Source: an uncultured Eubacteriales bacterium (GTDB lineage: Bacteria; Bacillota; Clostridia; Oscillospirales; CAG-272). Taken from it: DNA of 12,918 nucleotides. The stretch spans positions 1 through 12,918 of the forward strand of contig CAKSOR010000031.1 in NCBI GenBank assembly GCA_934477985.1. The letters run 5' to 3'. Within the stretch, counting starts at the first letter, position 1. Each line of letters opens with the position of its first letter. Of the stretch, positions 5,766 to 12,369 are shown piece by piece. A program made the translations under genes and the position numbers. A model generated the notes under the pieces. The model had not been told where the DNA came from, ran no database searches, and worked only from the letters and a program-made list of their open reading frames with translations.

Positions 5766-7274
5766 ATGAAACGCGCAATATCACTGCTCATGGTTTTTGT
5801 TTCACTGCTTGCTGTCACATCATGCGGTGGCGAAGTCTCGCCCATCGAAACCACCGCCGACACGACACCCACGGAAGTAACCGAAGCCGTCGACAAGTAC
5901 GGCAGGAAGATAATCCCGCACGGTCTCCCATCCGACCTCGATTTCGGCGGTGTGACGATCAACTGCCTTGTCCGCGAAGACCCGCAGTACTCGATTGACT
6001 TCGGTGTCGAGTCCCAGAACGGCGATGTGGTCAACGACGCCGTGTTCGAGCGCAACTCCCGCATCGAGGATGAGATCGGCGTGAAGTTCAACATAATCGG
6101 CGCTCCCGTGACCAACACGGCATCGAGCGAAGCCGTCGGCGACCTTCTGCGTCAGGCGGTTATGGCTGGCGACGCCTCATACGACCTCTGCGCCTTCTAT
6201 CAGATCTACGGCGCGACTCTCGGCATGGACGGGCTTCTCCTCAACGTAAACGACCTGAAGTATGTCGACTTCACGAAGCCCTGGTGGAATCAGACCTTCG
6301 CCGACGAGCTCACCTACAAGGGTCAGCTCTACTACACGGTCGGCTCGATGAATCTCTCGGTCACGTCGTCGCTGATGGGCGTCTTCTTCAACCAGACCAA
6401 GGTGGTCGACTACCACAAGGACTATGATTTCCTCTACCAGCTGGTCTACGACGGCAAGTGGACGCTCGATGAGTTCTCCTCGCTTGTCAAGGATGTCTAC
6501 ACCGACATGAACGGCAACTCGACCGCTGACGACGGCGACTTCTTCGGACTGACAATGGTCGAGGACGACCCCGGACCGTGGAACTCCGCGCTCGGCATCA
6601 GGCTCTGCACGAAGGATTCGTCGGGCATTCCCCAGCTTTCGTTCTACAATGAGAGAGCTGTCACGGCATACGAGAAGCTCTACTCGCTCTACAGGAAGAC
6701 CGAGGGAGTCTATTTCGGCGCGAAGGGATATGACTACAAAACGGCGTTCGCGAATGGTCGTTCGATGTTCGCGGTCTGCGCGCTCGGAGCGGCTGAAACC
6801 CATCTCCGCGACATGAAGGACGGCTACGGACTCCTGCCGATGCCGAAGCTCGACGAGGCGCAGGAGAGTTACTACAACTCGGCTCGCGACTCCTCAAACC
6901 TCACCGGAATAGCGACGAACTGCCAGAATCCCGACGCGGTGGCGGCGGCGCTTGAGCTGATGAACTACTACTCGTATCTCGACGTCACCCCGGCGTACTT
7001 CGAGGTGGCGATGAAGACAAAGTACCTTGCCGACTCGGACTCGGCGAACATGTTCGACACCATCGTGAACAACGTCCGTGTTGACTTCGGCGAAATCTAC
7101 TCGCTCACAATCAGCGGCGGAACATACTCCATGAAGGGCATCTTCGCGGGTCAGTTCCGGAATCTCATCCGGCTTCAGATCGAGGACCTCGGCTCGAACT
7201 ACGCTGAGAACGAAAATATCTACAAAGCCGGGCTTGCAGGGATACTCGCCAAGTACGACGAGCTCGCGAAATAA
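5766..7274 (+). CDS. Extracellular solute-binding lipoprotein (ABC importer type)
   Basis: Predicted sugar- or oligosaccharide-binding lipoprotein of an ABC importer. The signal peptide ends in VTSC (lipid-anchored C20), followed by a Thr/Glu-rich linker to about residue 42 and a bilobed binding domain (about 55-502). Marks of this subgroup are DFTKPWWNQ (168-176), the acidic loop DMNGNSTADDGD (247-258), which resembles the Ca-binding loop of other solute-binding proteins, LPMPKLDEAQESYY, and a C-terminal DSDSANMFDTIVNN block. The same blocks occur in the lipoprotein at 10935-12368, so the two are paralogues. No permease or ATPase gene lies in the window, so it must use components encoded elsewhere. 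The next gene, GH92, is 85 bp downstream, suggesting a mannose-containing ligand, which is inference. Confidence 0.88.
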   Translation: MKRAISLLMVFVSLLAVTSCGGEVSPIETTADTTPTEVTEAVDKYGRKIIPHGLPSDLDFGGVTINCLVREDPQYSIDFGVESQNGDVVNDAVFERNSRIEDEIGVKFNIIGAPVTNTASSEAVGDLLRQAVMAGDASYDLCAFYQIYGATLGMDGLLLNVNDLKYVDFTKPWWNQTFADELTYKGQLYYTVGSMNLSVTSSLMGVFFNQTKVVDYHKDYDFLYQLVYDGKWTLDEFSSLVKDVYTDMNGNSTADDGDFFGLTMVEDDPGPWNSALGIRLCTKDSSGIPQLSFYNERAVTAYEKLYSLYRKTEGVYFGAKGYDYKTAFANGRSMFAVCALGAAETHLRDMKDGYGLLPMPKLDEAQESYYNSARDSSNLTGIATNCQNPDAVAAALELMNYYSYLDVTPAYFEVAMKTKYLADSDSANMFDTIVNNVRVDFGEIYSLTISGGTYSMKGIFAGQFRNLIRLQIEDLGSNYAENENIYKAGLAGILAKYDELAK

Positions 7275-7298
7275 ATGCGCCTAGAAAGCACAGCGCAA

Positions 7299-7330
7299 GG
7301 ATTCAGTTCATGGTAATCCGACGTTTTTTT
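7299..7330 (+). terminator. Weak possible terminator between the binding protein and GH92 genes
   Basis: GGATT (7299-7303) can pair with AATCC (7315-7319), leaving a loop of 11 bases; after GACG comes a run of seven T (7324-7330). The 5-bp stem is weak, so it may only attenuate transcription into the GH92 gene. Confidence 0.35.
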
Positions 7331-7374
7331 AGTGAATATTGAATAGTGATTAATTAGTAATGAATAATAAAAGA
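7330..7374 (+). repeat. AT-rich TGAATA/TTAATAAT repeat overlapping the GH92 start
   Basis: The tract reads TAGTGAATATTGAATAGTG, ATTAATTAGTAATGAATAATAAAAG. It is built from near-repeats of TGAATA and TAAT. Similar strings lie before the amidase (GTGAATAATTAATAATAAAAG, 1302-1322) and, inverted, before the binding-protein gene (TATTATTCACTATTAATAT, 5731-5749). The GH92 ATG (7360) is part of the tract. Confidence 0.5.
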
Positions 7375-9387
7375 TACACAAATTTCGCTTCTCCCTTTTT
7401 GGGCAACGGCGAGATAAACCTGCCGGAACCCACGTTCCCCGCTTCCACATGGCACTTCATCAAAGGTCTCTCAGGCAACACCTCGCCCGCCGCCACTCTG
7501 CCCTTCGGCAAGTACGCCTGCCACGGCTACGACGGCGCTTACCCGTCCGGCAACGGCGTTAACCGCATGAACAGCGGCGAGAAAATCCGTCATCTCTTCG
7601 ACGAACCCCGCTGTATCGGGCTCTCGCACCTCTGCCAGAGCGGCACGGGCGCTATCCGCGTCTACTACAACTACGCGCTGACCTCGCCCTTCCACGGCGA
7701 TTTCCCGACCTTCGAGCCGCGCGTCATCACCTCCGAGTCCGCTGAACCCGGCTTCTATTCGGTCTCGGTCGACGGAATAACCTCCGAGGCGACTGTCAGC
7801 GAGTCGGTGATTGTCCACCGCCACAGCTTTGAAGCTCCCGGGAAAATAGCGATTGACTTCGCCGCCGACGGACTCTACGACCCCTCGACCCGCCGCCCCG
7901 CGTCAGGCTTTATCCGCTTCACCGGGGACACTGTGCACGCCGACATGAAGCTCTCAGGGCTCTGCCTGCACTTCGCGCTGAGGGTAGCCGGAAGCGTTAT
8001 CTCTGGCTTCATCGGCACTGAAACTATCAAGCAGAGTGAATTCAGCGTCCCCGAGACCACCGACCGCGCCGGAGTCATCATCGACTGCGGCAGTCTATGT
8101 GAGATACGCATGGCAATCTCGCTGATAAGCTCAGAGCACGCCGACAGGCTGCTCGCCTCCGACACCCGGAGCTTCGACGAAATCAGAAAATCCGCCTCCG
8201 ACAAGTGGGAAAAGCTGCTCTCGCTCATCGAAATCGAGACCGACGACGAGCGTGAAAAGACGATATTCTACTCGAATCTCTACCACACCTTCGTAAAGCC
8301 CGCGGATTTCTCGGGCGAGAACTTTCTCCCGTCGCTCGACGGAACAGCGCCCGAGTCAGGCGGCTTTGTCGCCGACATCGCCACGATGTGGGACATCTAC
8401 AAGACTCAGCTCCCGCTTCTCTTCACGCTCTGCCCCGACATTTCGGAGAAGCTGCTGAACACTCTGGCAAGCTACGCGACGCACAACGGACATTATCCGC
8501 ACTGCCTGCTCCTTTCGGACAACTTAGCGATTGAGTCAAAGCAGGCGCGGATGCTCGCTGAGTACTCGATAACCGACGCCTGTCTGCGCGGCGTGAAGGC
8601 TGACTATCAGCTTCTGCTGGGGCTCGCGGCTGACGACATTTCGCGCTACAGTGATTATCCCGACTGTGAGATGGCGTCGCACACGCTCGATATGTCGGAG
8701 AGCCTGAGGTCGCTTTCGTTACTCGCGAAAAGGCTCGGTGAGGACAAATTGTCCGAGCGCTACGACGAGATGGCGCGCGACGGCTTCGCGAGAGCTTTCG
8801 ACCCCGACGGCATGATGCGGAAGGATTCAGAGTACTACGAGGGCAACCGCTACAACTACTCCTTCCGCCCGGTGAGCGACTTTTCGGAGCGCCTGAATCT
8901 GTCGGACAGGGACACGCTGAAAGCTGAGGCGCTGAGATTCTTCGGCTACACCGAGCCAGACAGCTTCGCGAGCCGTTTTGAGGGCTTCAACAACGAGACC
9001 GACATGGAAGCGCCATATTTCCTGCACGAGATCGGCGAGCGCGACAGGCTCTGCGAGGTGATAACCTCGGGGCTCGACTCGATGTTCACGACCGGACGCG
9101 GCGGAATCCCCGGCAACGCCGACAGCGGAGGACTGACCGCCTGCTATATCTGGAACGCGCTGGGGCTCTTCCCGGTCAGCGGCACAGAGCGGATGATAAT
9201 CGGCACACCGAGATACAAGCGAGCCGTGATGAACCTCCCGCACGGCAGGCTCGAGATAATCCGCGAGGGCGAAGGAATTTACACCGAGAGCGCGTCGATA
9301 GACGGCGAGGAGCTCACGAACTTTGAACTCCCTGTGGAGCGCATGATGCAAGGCGGAAGTCTAATCGTCAAGGTCAGCTCGCGGTAA
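7360..9387 (+). CDS. Divergent GH92-family glycosidase (alpha-mannosidase-like)
   Basis: Family GH92 contains calcium-dependent exo-acting alpha-mannosidases. The 675 residues show the N-terminal block GNTSPAATLPFG (39-50), GLSHLCQSGTG (87-97, usually GFSHTHLSGTG), WDIYKTQLPLL (344-354), YYEGNRYNYSF (492-502) and PGNADSGGLTACYIW (584-598) with LGLFPVSGT. E494 in EGN aligns with the family's catalytic acid. D588 fits one of the acidic residues of the usual GNDDxG motif, but the other is A587. There is no signal peptide, so it probably acts in the cytoplasm, unlike the exported Bacteroides enzymes. The ATG at 7360 is the only in-frame start (stop at 7351-7353) and has no ribosome binding site. 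The substrate may not be a simple mannoside, given the changed motifs. Confidence 0.85.
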   Translation: MNNKRYTNFASPFLGNGEINLPEPTFPASTWHFIKGLSGNTSPAATLPFGKYACHGYDGAYPSGNGVNRMNSGEKIRHLFDEPRCIGLSHLCQSGTGAIRVYYNYALTSPFHGDFPTFEPRVITSESAEPGFYSVSVDGITSEATVSESVIVHRHSFEAPGKIAIDFAADGLYDPSTRRPASGFIRFTGDTVHADMKLSGLCLHFALRVAGSVISGFIGTETIKQSEFSVPETTDRAGVIIDCGSLCEIRMAISLISSEHADRLLASDTRSFDEIRKSASDKWEKLLSLIEIETDDEREKTIFYSNLYHTFVKPADFSGENFLPSLDGTAPESGGFVADIATMWDIYKTQLPLLFTLCPDISEKLLNTLASYATHNGHYPHCLLLSDNLAIESKQARMLAEYSITDACLRGVKADYQLLLGLAADDISRYSDYPDCEMASHTLDMSESLRSLSLLAKRLGEDKLSERYDEMARDGFARAFDPDGMMRKDSEYYEGNRYNYSFRPVSDFSERLNLSDRDTLKAEALRFFGYTEPDSFASRFEGFNNETDMEAPYFLHEIGERDRLCEVITSGLDSMFTTGRGGIPGNADSGGLTACYIWNALGLFPVSGTERMIIGTPRYKRAVMNLPHGRLEIIREGEGIYTESASIDGEELTNFELPVERMMQGGSLIVKVSSR

Positions 9388-9404
9388 TTGATTGCCGTCT
9401 TTCT

Positions 9405-9463
9405 GTCTTGGGGGAATCCTCAGAGCTCTGCTCTGAGGACCCGTTCGCGTTACACGCTCACAT
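9405..9463 (+). ncRNA. Structured intergenic element, copy C (core only)
   Basis: Short copy in the 3' untranslated region of the GH92 gene. CTTGGGGGAA (9407-9416) leads to P1: TCCTCAGAGC (9417-9426), loop TCT, GCTCTGAGGA (9430-9439), a perfect 10-bp stem. CCCGTTCG follows (9440-9447). P2 is GCGT-TAC-ACGC (9447-9457), then TCACAT. The linkers match copies A and B while both stems have entirely different, still complementary sequences. The upstream GC hairpin and GGCAAAGTCAA of A and B are missing. A strong terminator follows about 17 bp later. Confidence 0.55.
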
Positions 9464-9479
9464 ACAAAATCTACAGATA

Positions 9480-9523
9480 ACAAAAGCCCCGCGGCGATAA
9501 ACCGCGGGGTAGGCTTTTGTTTG
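9480..9523. terminator. Bidirectional intrinsic terminator between GH92 and alcohol dehydrogenase
   Basis: ACAAAAGCC, CCGCGG, loop CGATAAA, CCGCGG, then GGCTTTTGT. The GC-rich core stem is flanked by AAAAG on the left and CTTTT on the right, so it can end both the rightward GH92 transcript and the leftward dehydrogenase transcript. Confidence 0.9.
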
Positions 9524-9535
9524 AAACTGCTTGAA

Positions 9536-10759
9536 TTAAAACTCCACATCCGTGTCGTAGTAGCAACACTTGAGGAGCTTCTCCATCTCCTCCTGAGAGG
9601 GCTGACGCGGATTCGAACCGGTGCAGGCGTCGGCAATCGCGTTCTTCGCGATCTCGGGAAGTCTCTCGAGGAAGACATTCTCCGGAACGAAACCGGTCTC
9701 GGTCGGATAGCTGTCCTTGCCGTAGTGGTTGATGCTGTGCGGAATGTTCAGCTGATCGTTCATGCCGCGCAGATAAGCAATGAGAGCCTTGACCTTGTCG
9801 TCGTCGGACGCGGTCTTGTCGGCGATTCCCATGCGGTCGACAATATAGGCGTAGCGCTTCTTCGCGGTCTCGTCCTTCGCGTTGAACGCGATGACCTTCG
9901 GGAGATACATTGCGTTTGCCGCGCCGTGGATGATGTGCGCGCCGTAGTCAGCGAATGCCGCGCCGGTCTTGTGAGCCATCGAGTGGACAATTCCGAGCAG
10001 AGCGTTCGAGAACGCCATTCCGGCGAGACACTGAGCGTTGTGCATGTTGTCGCGCGCTTCCATATCGCCGTTGTAGGACTTGACGAGATCCTTCTGGATC
10101 ATCTCGATAGCGTGCAGCGCGAGCGGGTCGGTGAAATCGCAGTTAGCCGTCGAAACATATGCCTCGATCGCGTGAGTCATTGCGTCCATACCTGTGTGAG
10201 CGACCAGCTTCTGCGGCATCGTGTGAGCGAGCTCGGGGTCGACGATAGCGACATCGGGAGTGATCTCAAAGTCGGCGATCGGGTACTTTATGCCCTTCGA
10301 ATAATCGGTGATGATCGAGAACGCCGTAACCTCGGTAGCCGTGCCCGAAGTCGACGAGATAGCGCAGAAGTGAGCCTTTCTGCGGAGCTTCGGAATGCCG
10401 AAGACCTTGCACATATCCTCAAAGGTGCACTCCGGATACTCGTACTTGATCCACATAGCCTTAGCCGCGTCGATGGGCGAGCCGCCGCCGATAGCGACGA
10501 TCCAGTCGGGCTGGAACTTCTCCATAGCCTCAGCGCCGCGCATGACGGTCTCAACGGACGGATCGGGTTCAATTCCCTCGAAGAGCTGAACTTCCATTCC
10601 AGCCTCCTTCAGGTTATTGACAACCTTGTCAAGGAATCCGAAGCGCTTCATGCTTCCGCCGCCGGTGCAGACAATCGCCTTCTTGCCCTCAAATGACTTG
10701 AGCGCGTCGAGCGCGTCCTTTCCGTGATAGATGTCTCTCGGTAAAGTAAATCTTGCCAT
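9536..10759 (-). CDS. Iron-containing alcohol dehydrogenase
   Basis: Group III (Fe-type) NAD(P)-dependent alcohol dehydrogenase, which reduces an aldehyde to an alcohol in fermentation and reoxidises NAD(P)H. The N-terminal nucleotide domain carries VAIGGGSPIDAAKAM (88-102). The metal site has D192 and H196 (TGMDAMTHAIEAY), H263 (MAHKTGAAF) and H278 (HGAANAMYLP), with usual family spacing. The C-terminal CTGSNPRQPSQEE (379-391) resembles ethanol and butanol dehydrogenases and the C-terminal half of AdhE. 407 aa is slightly longer than the usual 380-390. The start is fixed by GGAGGA seven bases upstream. It stands alone with a perfect sigma-A promoter (10809-10837) and a terminator. The substrate (ethanol, butanol, propanediol) cannot be told from sequence. 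Confidence 0.93.
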   Translation of the reverse strand: MARFTLPRDIYHGKDALDALKSFEGKKAIVCTGGGSMKRFGFLDKVVNNLKEAGMEVQLFEGIEPDPSVETVMRGAEAMEKFQPDWIVAIGGGSPIDAAKAMWIKYEYPECTFEDMCKVFGIPKLRRKAHFCAISSTSGTATEVTAFSIITDYSKGIKYPIADFEITPDVAIVDPELAHTMPQKLVAHTGMDAMTHAIEAYVSTANCDFTDPLALHAIEMIQKDLVKSYNGDMEARDNMHNAQCLAGMAFSNALLGIVHSMAHKTGAAFADYGAHIIHGAANAMYLPKVIAFNAKDETAKKRYAYIVDRMGIADKTASDDDKVKALIAYLRGMNDQLNIPHSINHYGKDSYPTETGFVPENVFLERLPEIAKNAIADACTGSNPRQPSQEEMEKLLKCCYYDTDVEF

Positions 10760-10784
10760 TTTTTTATCCTCCGTTATGATATAT

Positions 10785-10801
10785 TAGTCGCTTTCCGACT
10801 A
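10785..10801 (-). promoter_or_regulatory. Hairpin at the 5' end of the alcohol dehydrogenase transcript
   Basis: Perfect 6-bp inverted repeat TAGTCG-CTTTC-CGACTA on the plus strand. It begins just after the -10 element of the dehydrogenase promoter, so the mRNA would start with this hairpin. It could stabilise the 5' end or be an operator. Confidence 0.5.
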
Positions 10802-10818
10802 CGTTAAAATTATAACAC
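10801..10818 (-). promoter_or_regulatory. Rex-like palindrome over the dehydrogenase -10 element
   Basis: On the minus strand TGTTATAATTTTAACG matches 10 of the 14 fixed positions of the clostridial Rex operator TTGTTAA-N4-TTAACAA, with GTTA and TAAC placed symmetrically. Rex is the NADH/NAD sensor that commonly represses fermentative alcohol dehydrogenases. Part of the palindrome is forced by the TATAAT box itself, so this remains a candidate. Confidence 0.35.
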
Positions 10819-10837
10819 ACAATCCGCGGCTTGTCAA
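10809..10837 (-). promoter_or_regulatory. Sigma-A promoter of the alcohol dehydrogenase gene
   Basis: On the minus strand TTGACA (10837-10832), 17 bp, TATAAT (10814-10809), an exact consensus. The leader of about 43 bases contains the hairpin at 10785-10801 and the GGAGGA ribosome binding site at 10767-10772. Confidence 0.9.
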
Positions 10838-10879
10838 TTGCCTTTTGTGCATAGCGGTTATATCAGCTCTGACATAGCC

Positions 10880-10908
10880 TTTACATATGTAAAGCGCGTT
10901 AAAGCGCT
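10880..10908. promoter_or_regulatory. Adjacent palindromes upstream of the dehydrogenase promoter
   Basis: A perfect 14-bp palindrome TTTACATATGTAAA (10880-10893) abuts AGCGC-GTTAAA-GCGCT (10893-10908). ATAGC (10874-10878) and GCTAT flank them as an outer inverted repeat. The site is about 45 bp upstream of the dehydrogenase -35 box and just beyond the stop of the binding-protein gene. It may be an operator or activator site, or a poor terminator (no T run follows on either strand). Confidence 0.4.
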
Positions 10909-10934
10909 ATCACATCGCCGGAGGAAAGCATGGC

Positions 10935-12368
10935 TCACTTCGAGAAGAACTCGTTTAAGTCAGCGACCTTCTGAAGCTCCGAGGACTCTATCGAGGCGTA
11001 GTACGAGGCGAACTCAAGCGTATCGGAGGGAATCAGCGTGTTGAGTATCCGCTGAGCCGAGGAATCGCCGCCGTAGATGTAGGAGAAGCTCAGCACGCGG
11101 TTTTCGAAGATGATGTCGAGCATCTCAGCCGAGTCGGAGTCGGTCGAATAGCGGTTCTTGAGGGCGATGTCCTTGTAGGCGGGGAGGATGTTCTTGTAGC
11201 CCTCGGCGCTCATCGCCTCGAGAATCACGCCGGTGCGCTCAGGGTCTGAGATCGTGACCGGGACCCACATCGGCGAGTCGTAGCAGACGCCGTAATAGCT
11301 CTCCTGGCTGTCGTCGAGGAGCGGCATCGGAAGGATTCCGTAGTTGACGTTCGATTTGACAAGCTCCTCGATCAGCACATAGAGCGAGCCGTAGGTGAAC
11401 AGGCAGTTGCCCTCGGCGAACATGACCGGATAGCTGTCGTAATCGTGGAGCGAGACATGCGACTGCTTGTAGTAGACGCCCTGATTTCCGCCGTAGAGCC
11501 AGCTCCTGACCTTCTCGATTATCGTGGCGGTCTTGGGGCTGTTGAGCGTCAGTGTCAGCCTGCCGTCCGCGCCCTTGGTATAAGCCTCGACGCCGAAGTT
11601 CTCAAGCCAGCCGTAGAAGAGCCCGGTGAACGCGAAGCCGTAGAAATCCTCGCGCGAAGCCTTGGCGTCGCCGTCGAGATCGGAGTAGATGTCCTTTGTG
11701 AGCGAGACGACCTTGTCGAGCGTCCACTCGCGGTTTCTGACCATGTCGTAGGGCGAGTCGATATGATAGTCCCCGAGCTTGTCGAGGTTGACATACATCG
11801 TCTTCGTGCCGCGAAGCCCGTTGTAGCCGCAGTAGTTCGAGAAGATATACATCCTGCCGTTCACGGTCAGTCCGTCGACCGTGAAGTCCGACCACCAGGG
11901 CTTGTCGAAATCGAGGTGCGGGAGCTGTCTCAAGTCGACGAACAGTCCCTCGAGCGAGAGATTACCCGCGGTTATGTCGTGGCAGACGCCCAGGTCGAAA
12001 TCGTCAGAGCCCGACTGTATCGAGTTGCGGATAGCCGAGCCGTTCATCCAGCTGTCGAGCACCACCTGCTTCAGCTTGACGCCAAAGCGCTCCTCGACCG
12101 CCTGATTCGCCTTGTGCACCGAGTCGTCGACAAGCGAACCGGTCATCTCCTCGACAAGCAGCATCGGAATGTCGTTGTCCGCGCCGATTATCCTGAACTC
12201 ATAGCCCTCGTAATCGACGTCGGGAAGGTTGTCGTCGAGCGGATCCACGACCGGAGCGGTTGTCGTCGTCCCGCCTGAGGTCGTGGTCTCGTCGGAAGCC
12301 TCGTTCGTCCCGCAGGCAAAGGTCGCAAGAGTCGCGAGCAAAAGCAGTATCGCGGTGAATCGTTTCAT
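10935..12368 (-). CDS. Extracellular solute-binding lipoprotein (second paralogue)
   Basis: Predicted substrate-binding lipoprotein of a carbohydrate ABC importer, paralogous to the product of 5766-7274. The signal peptide ends in TFAC (lipid-anchored C19), followed by a Thr-rich linker (28-41) and the binding domain. Shared blocks are DFDKPWWSDF (153-162), the acidic loop DLDGDAKASRED (230-241) followed by FYGF, YGILPMPLLDDSQESYY and DSDSAEMLDIIFEN. It lacks the partner permeases here. The start codon lies one base after the stop of the upstream FAD oxidoreductase gene, and its ribosome binding site AAGGAGG is inside that gene's end, so translation is probably coupled. No clear terminator follows. 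The ligand is unknown; coupling to a redox enzyme hints at a sugar or sugar acid that is oxidised after uptake. Confidence 0.88.
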   Translation of the reverse strand: MKRFTAILLLLATLATFACGTNEASDETTTSGGTTTTAPVVDPLDDNLPDVDYEGYEFRIIGADNDIPMLLVEEMTGSLVDDSVHKANQAVEERFGVKLKQVVLDSWMNGSAIRNSIQSGSDDFDLGVCHDITAGNLSLEGLFVDLRQLPHLDFDKPWWSDFTVDGLTVNGRMYIFSNYCGYNGLRGTKTMYVNLDKLGDYHIDSPYDMVRNREWTLDKVVSLTKDIYSDLDGDAKASREDFYGFAFTGLFYGWLENFGVEAYTKGADGRLTLTLNSPKTATIIEKVRSWLYGGNQGVYYKQSHVSLHDYDSYPVMFAEGNCLFTYGSLYVLIEELVKSNVNYGILPMPLLDDSQESYYGVCYDSPMWVPVTISDPERTGVILEAMSAEGYKNILPAYKDIALKNRYSTDSDSAEMLDIIFENRVLSFSYIYGGDSSAQRILNTLIPSDTLEFASYYASIESSELQKVADLNEFFSK

Positions 12369-12369
12369 G

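Noticed and set aside
9521..10696. Plus-strand open frame of 391 codons opposite the alcohol dehydrogenase
   Set aside because: The minus strand carries an intact Fe-dehydrogenase with all metal ligands. The plus frame starts inside the terminator and has no recognisable domain or ribosome binding site.
11445..12278. Plus-strand open frame of 277 codons opposite the second binding protein
   Set aside because: Antisense shadow of a GC-rich gene; Val/Glu/Arg-biased and without motifs or an initiation site.
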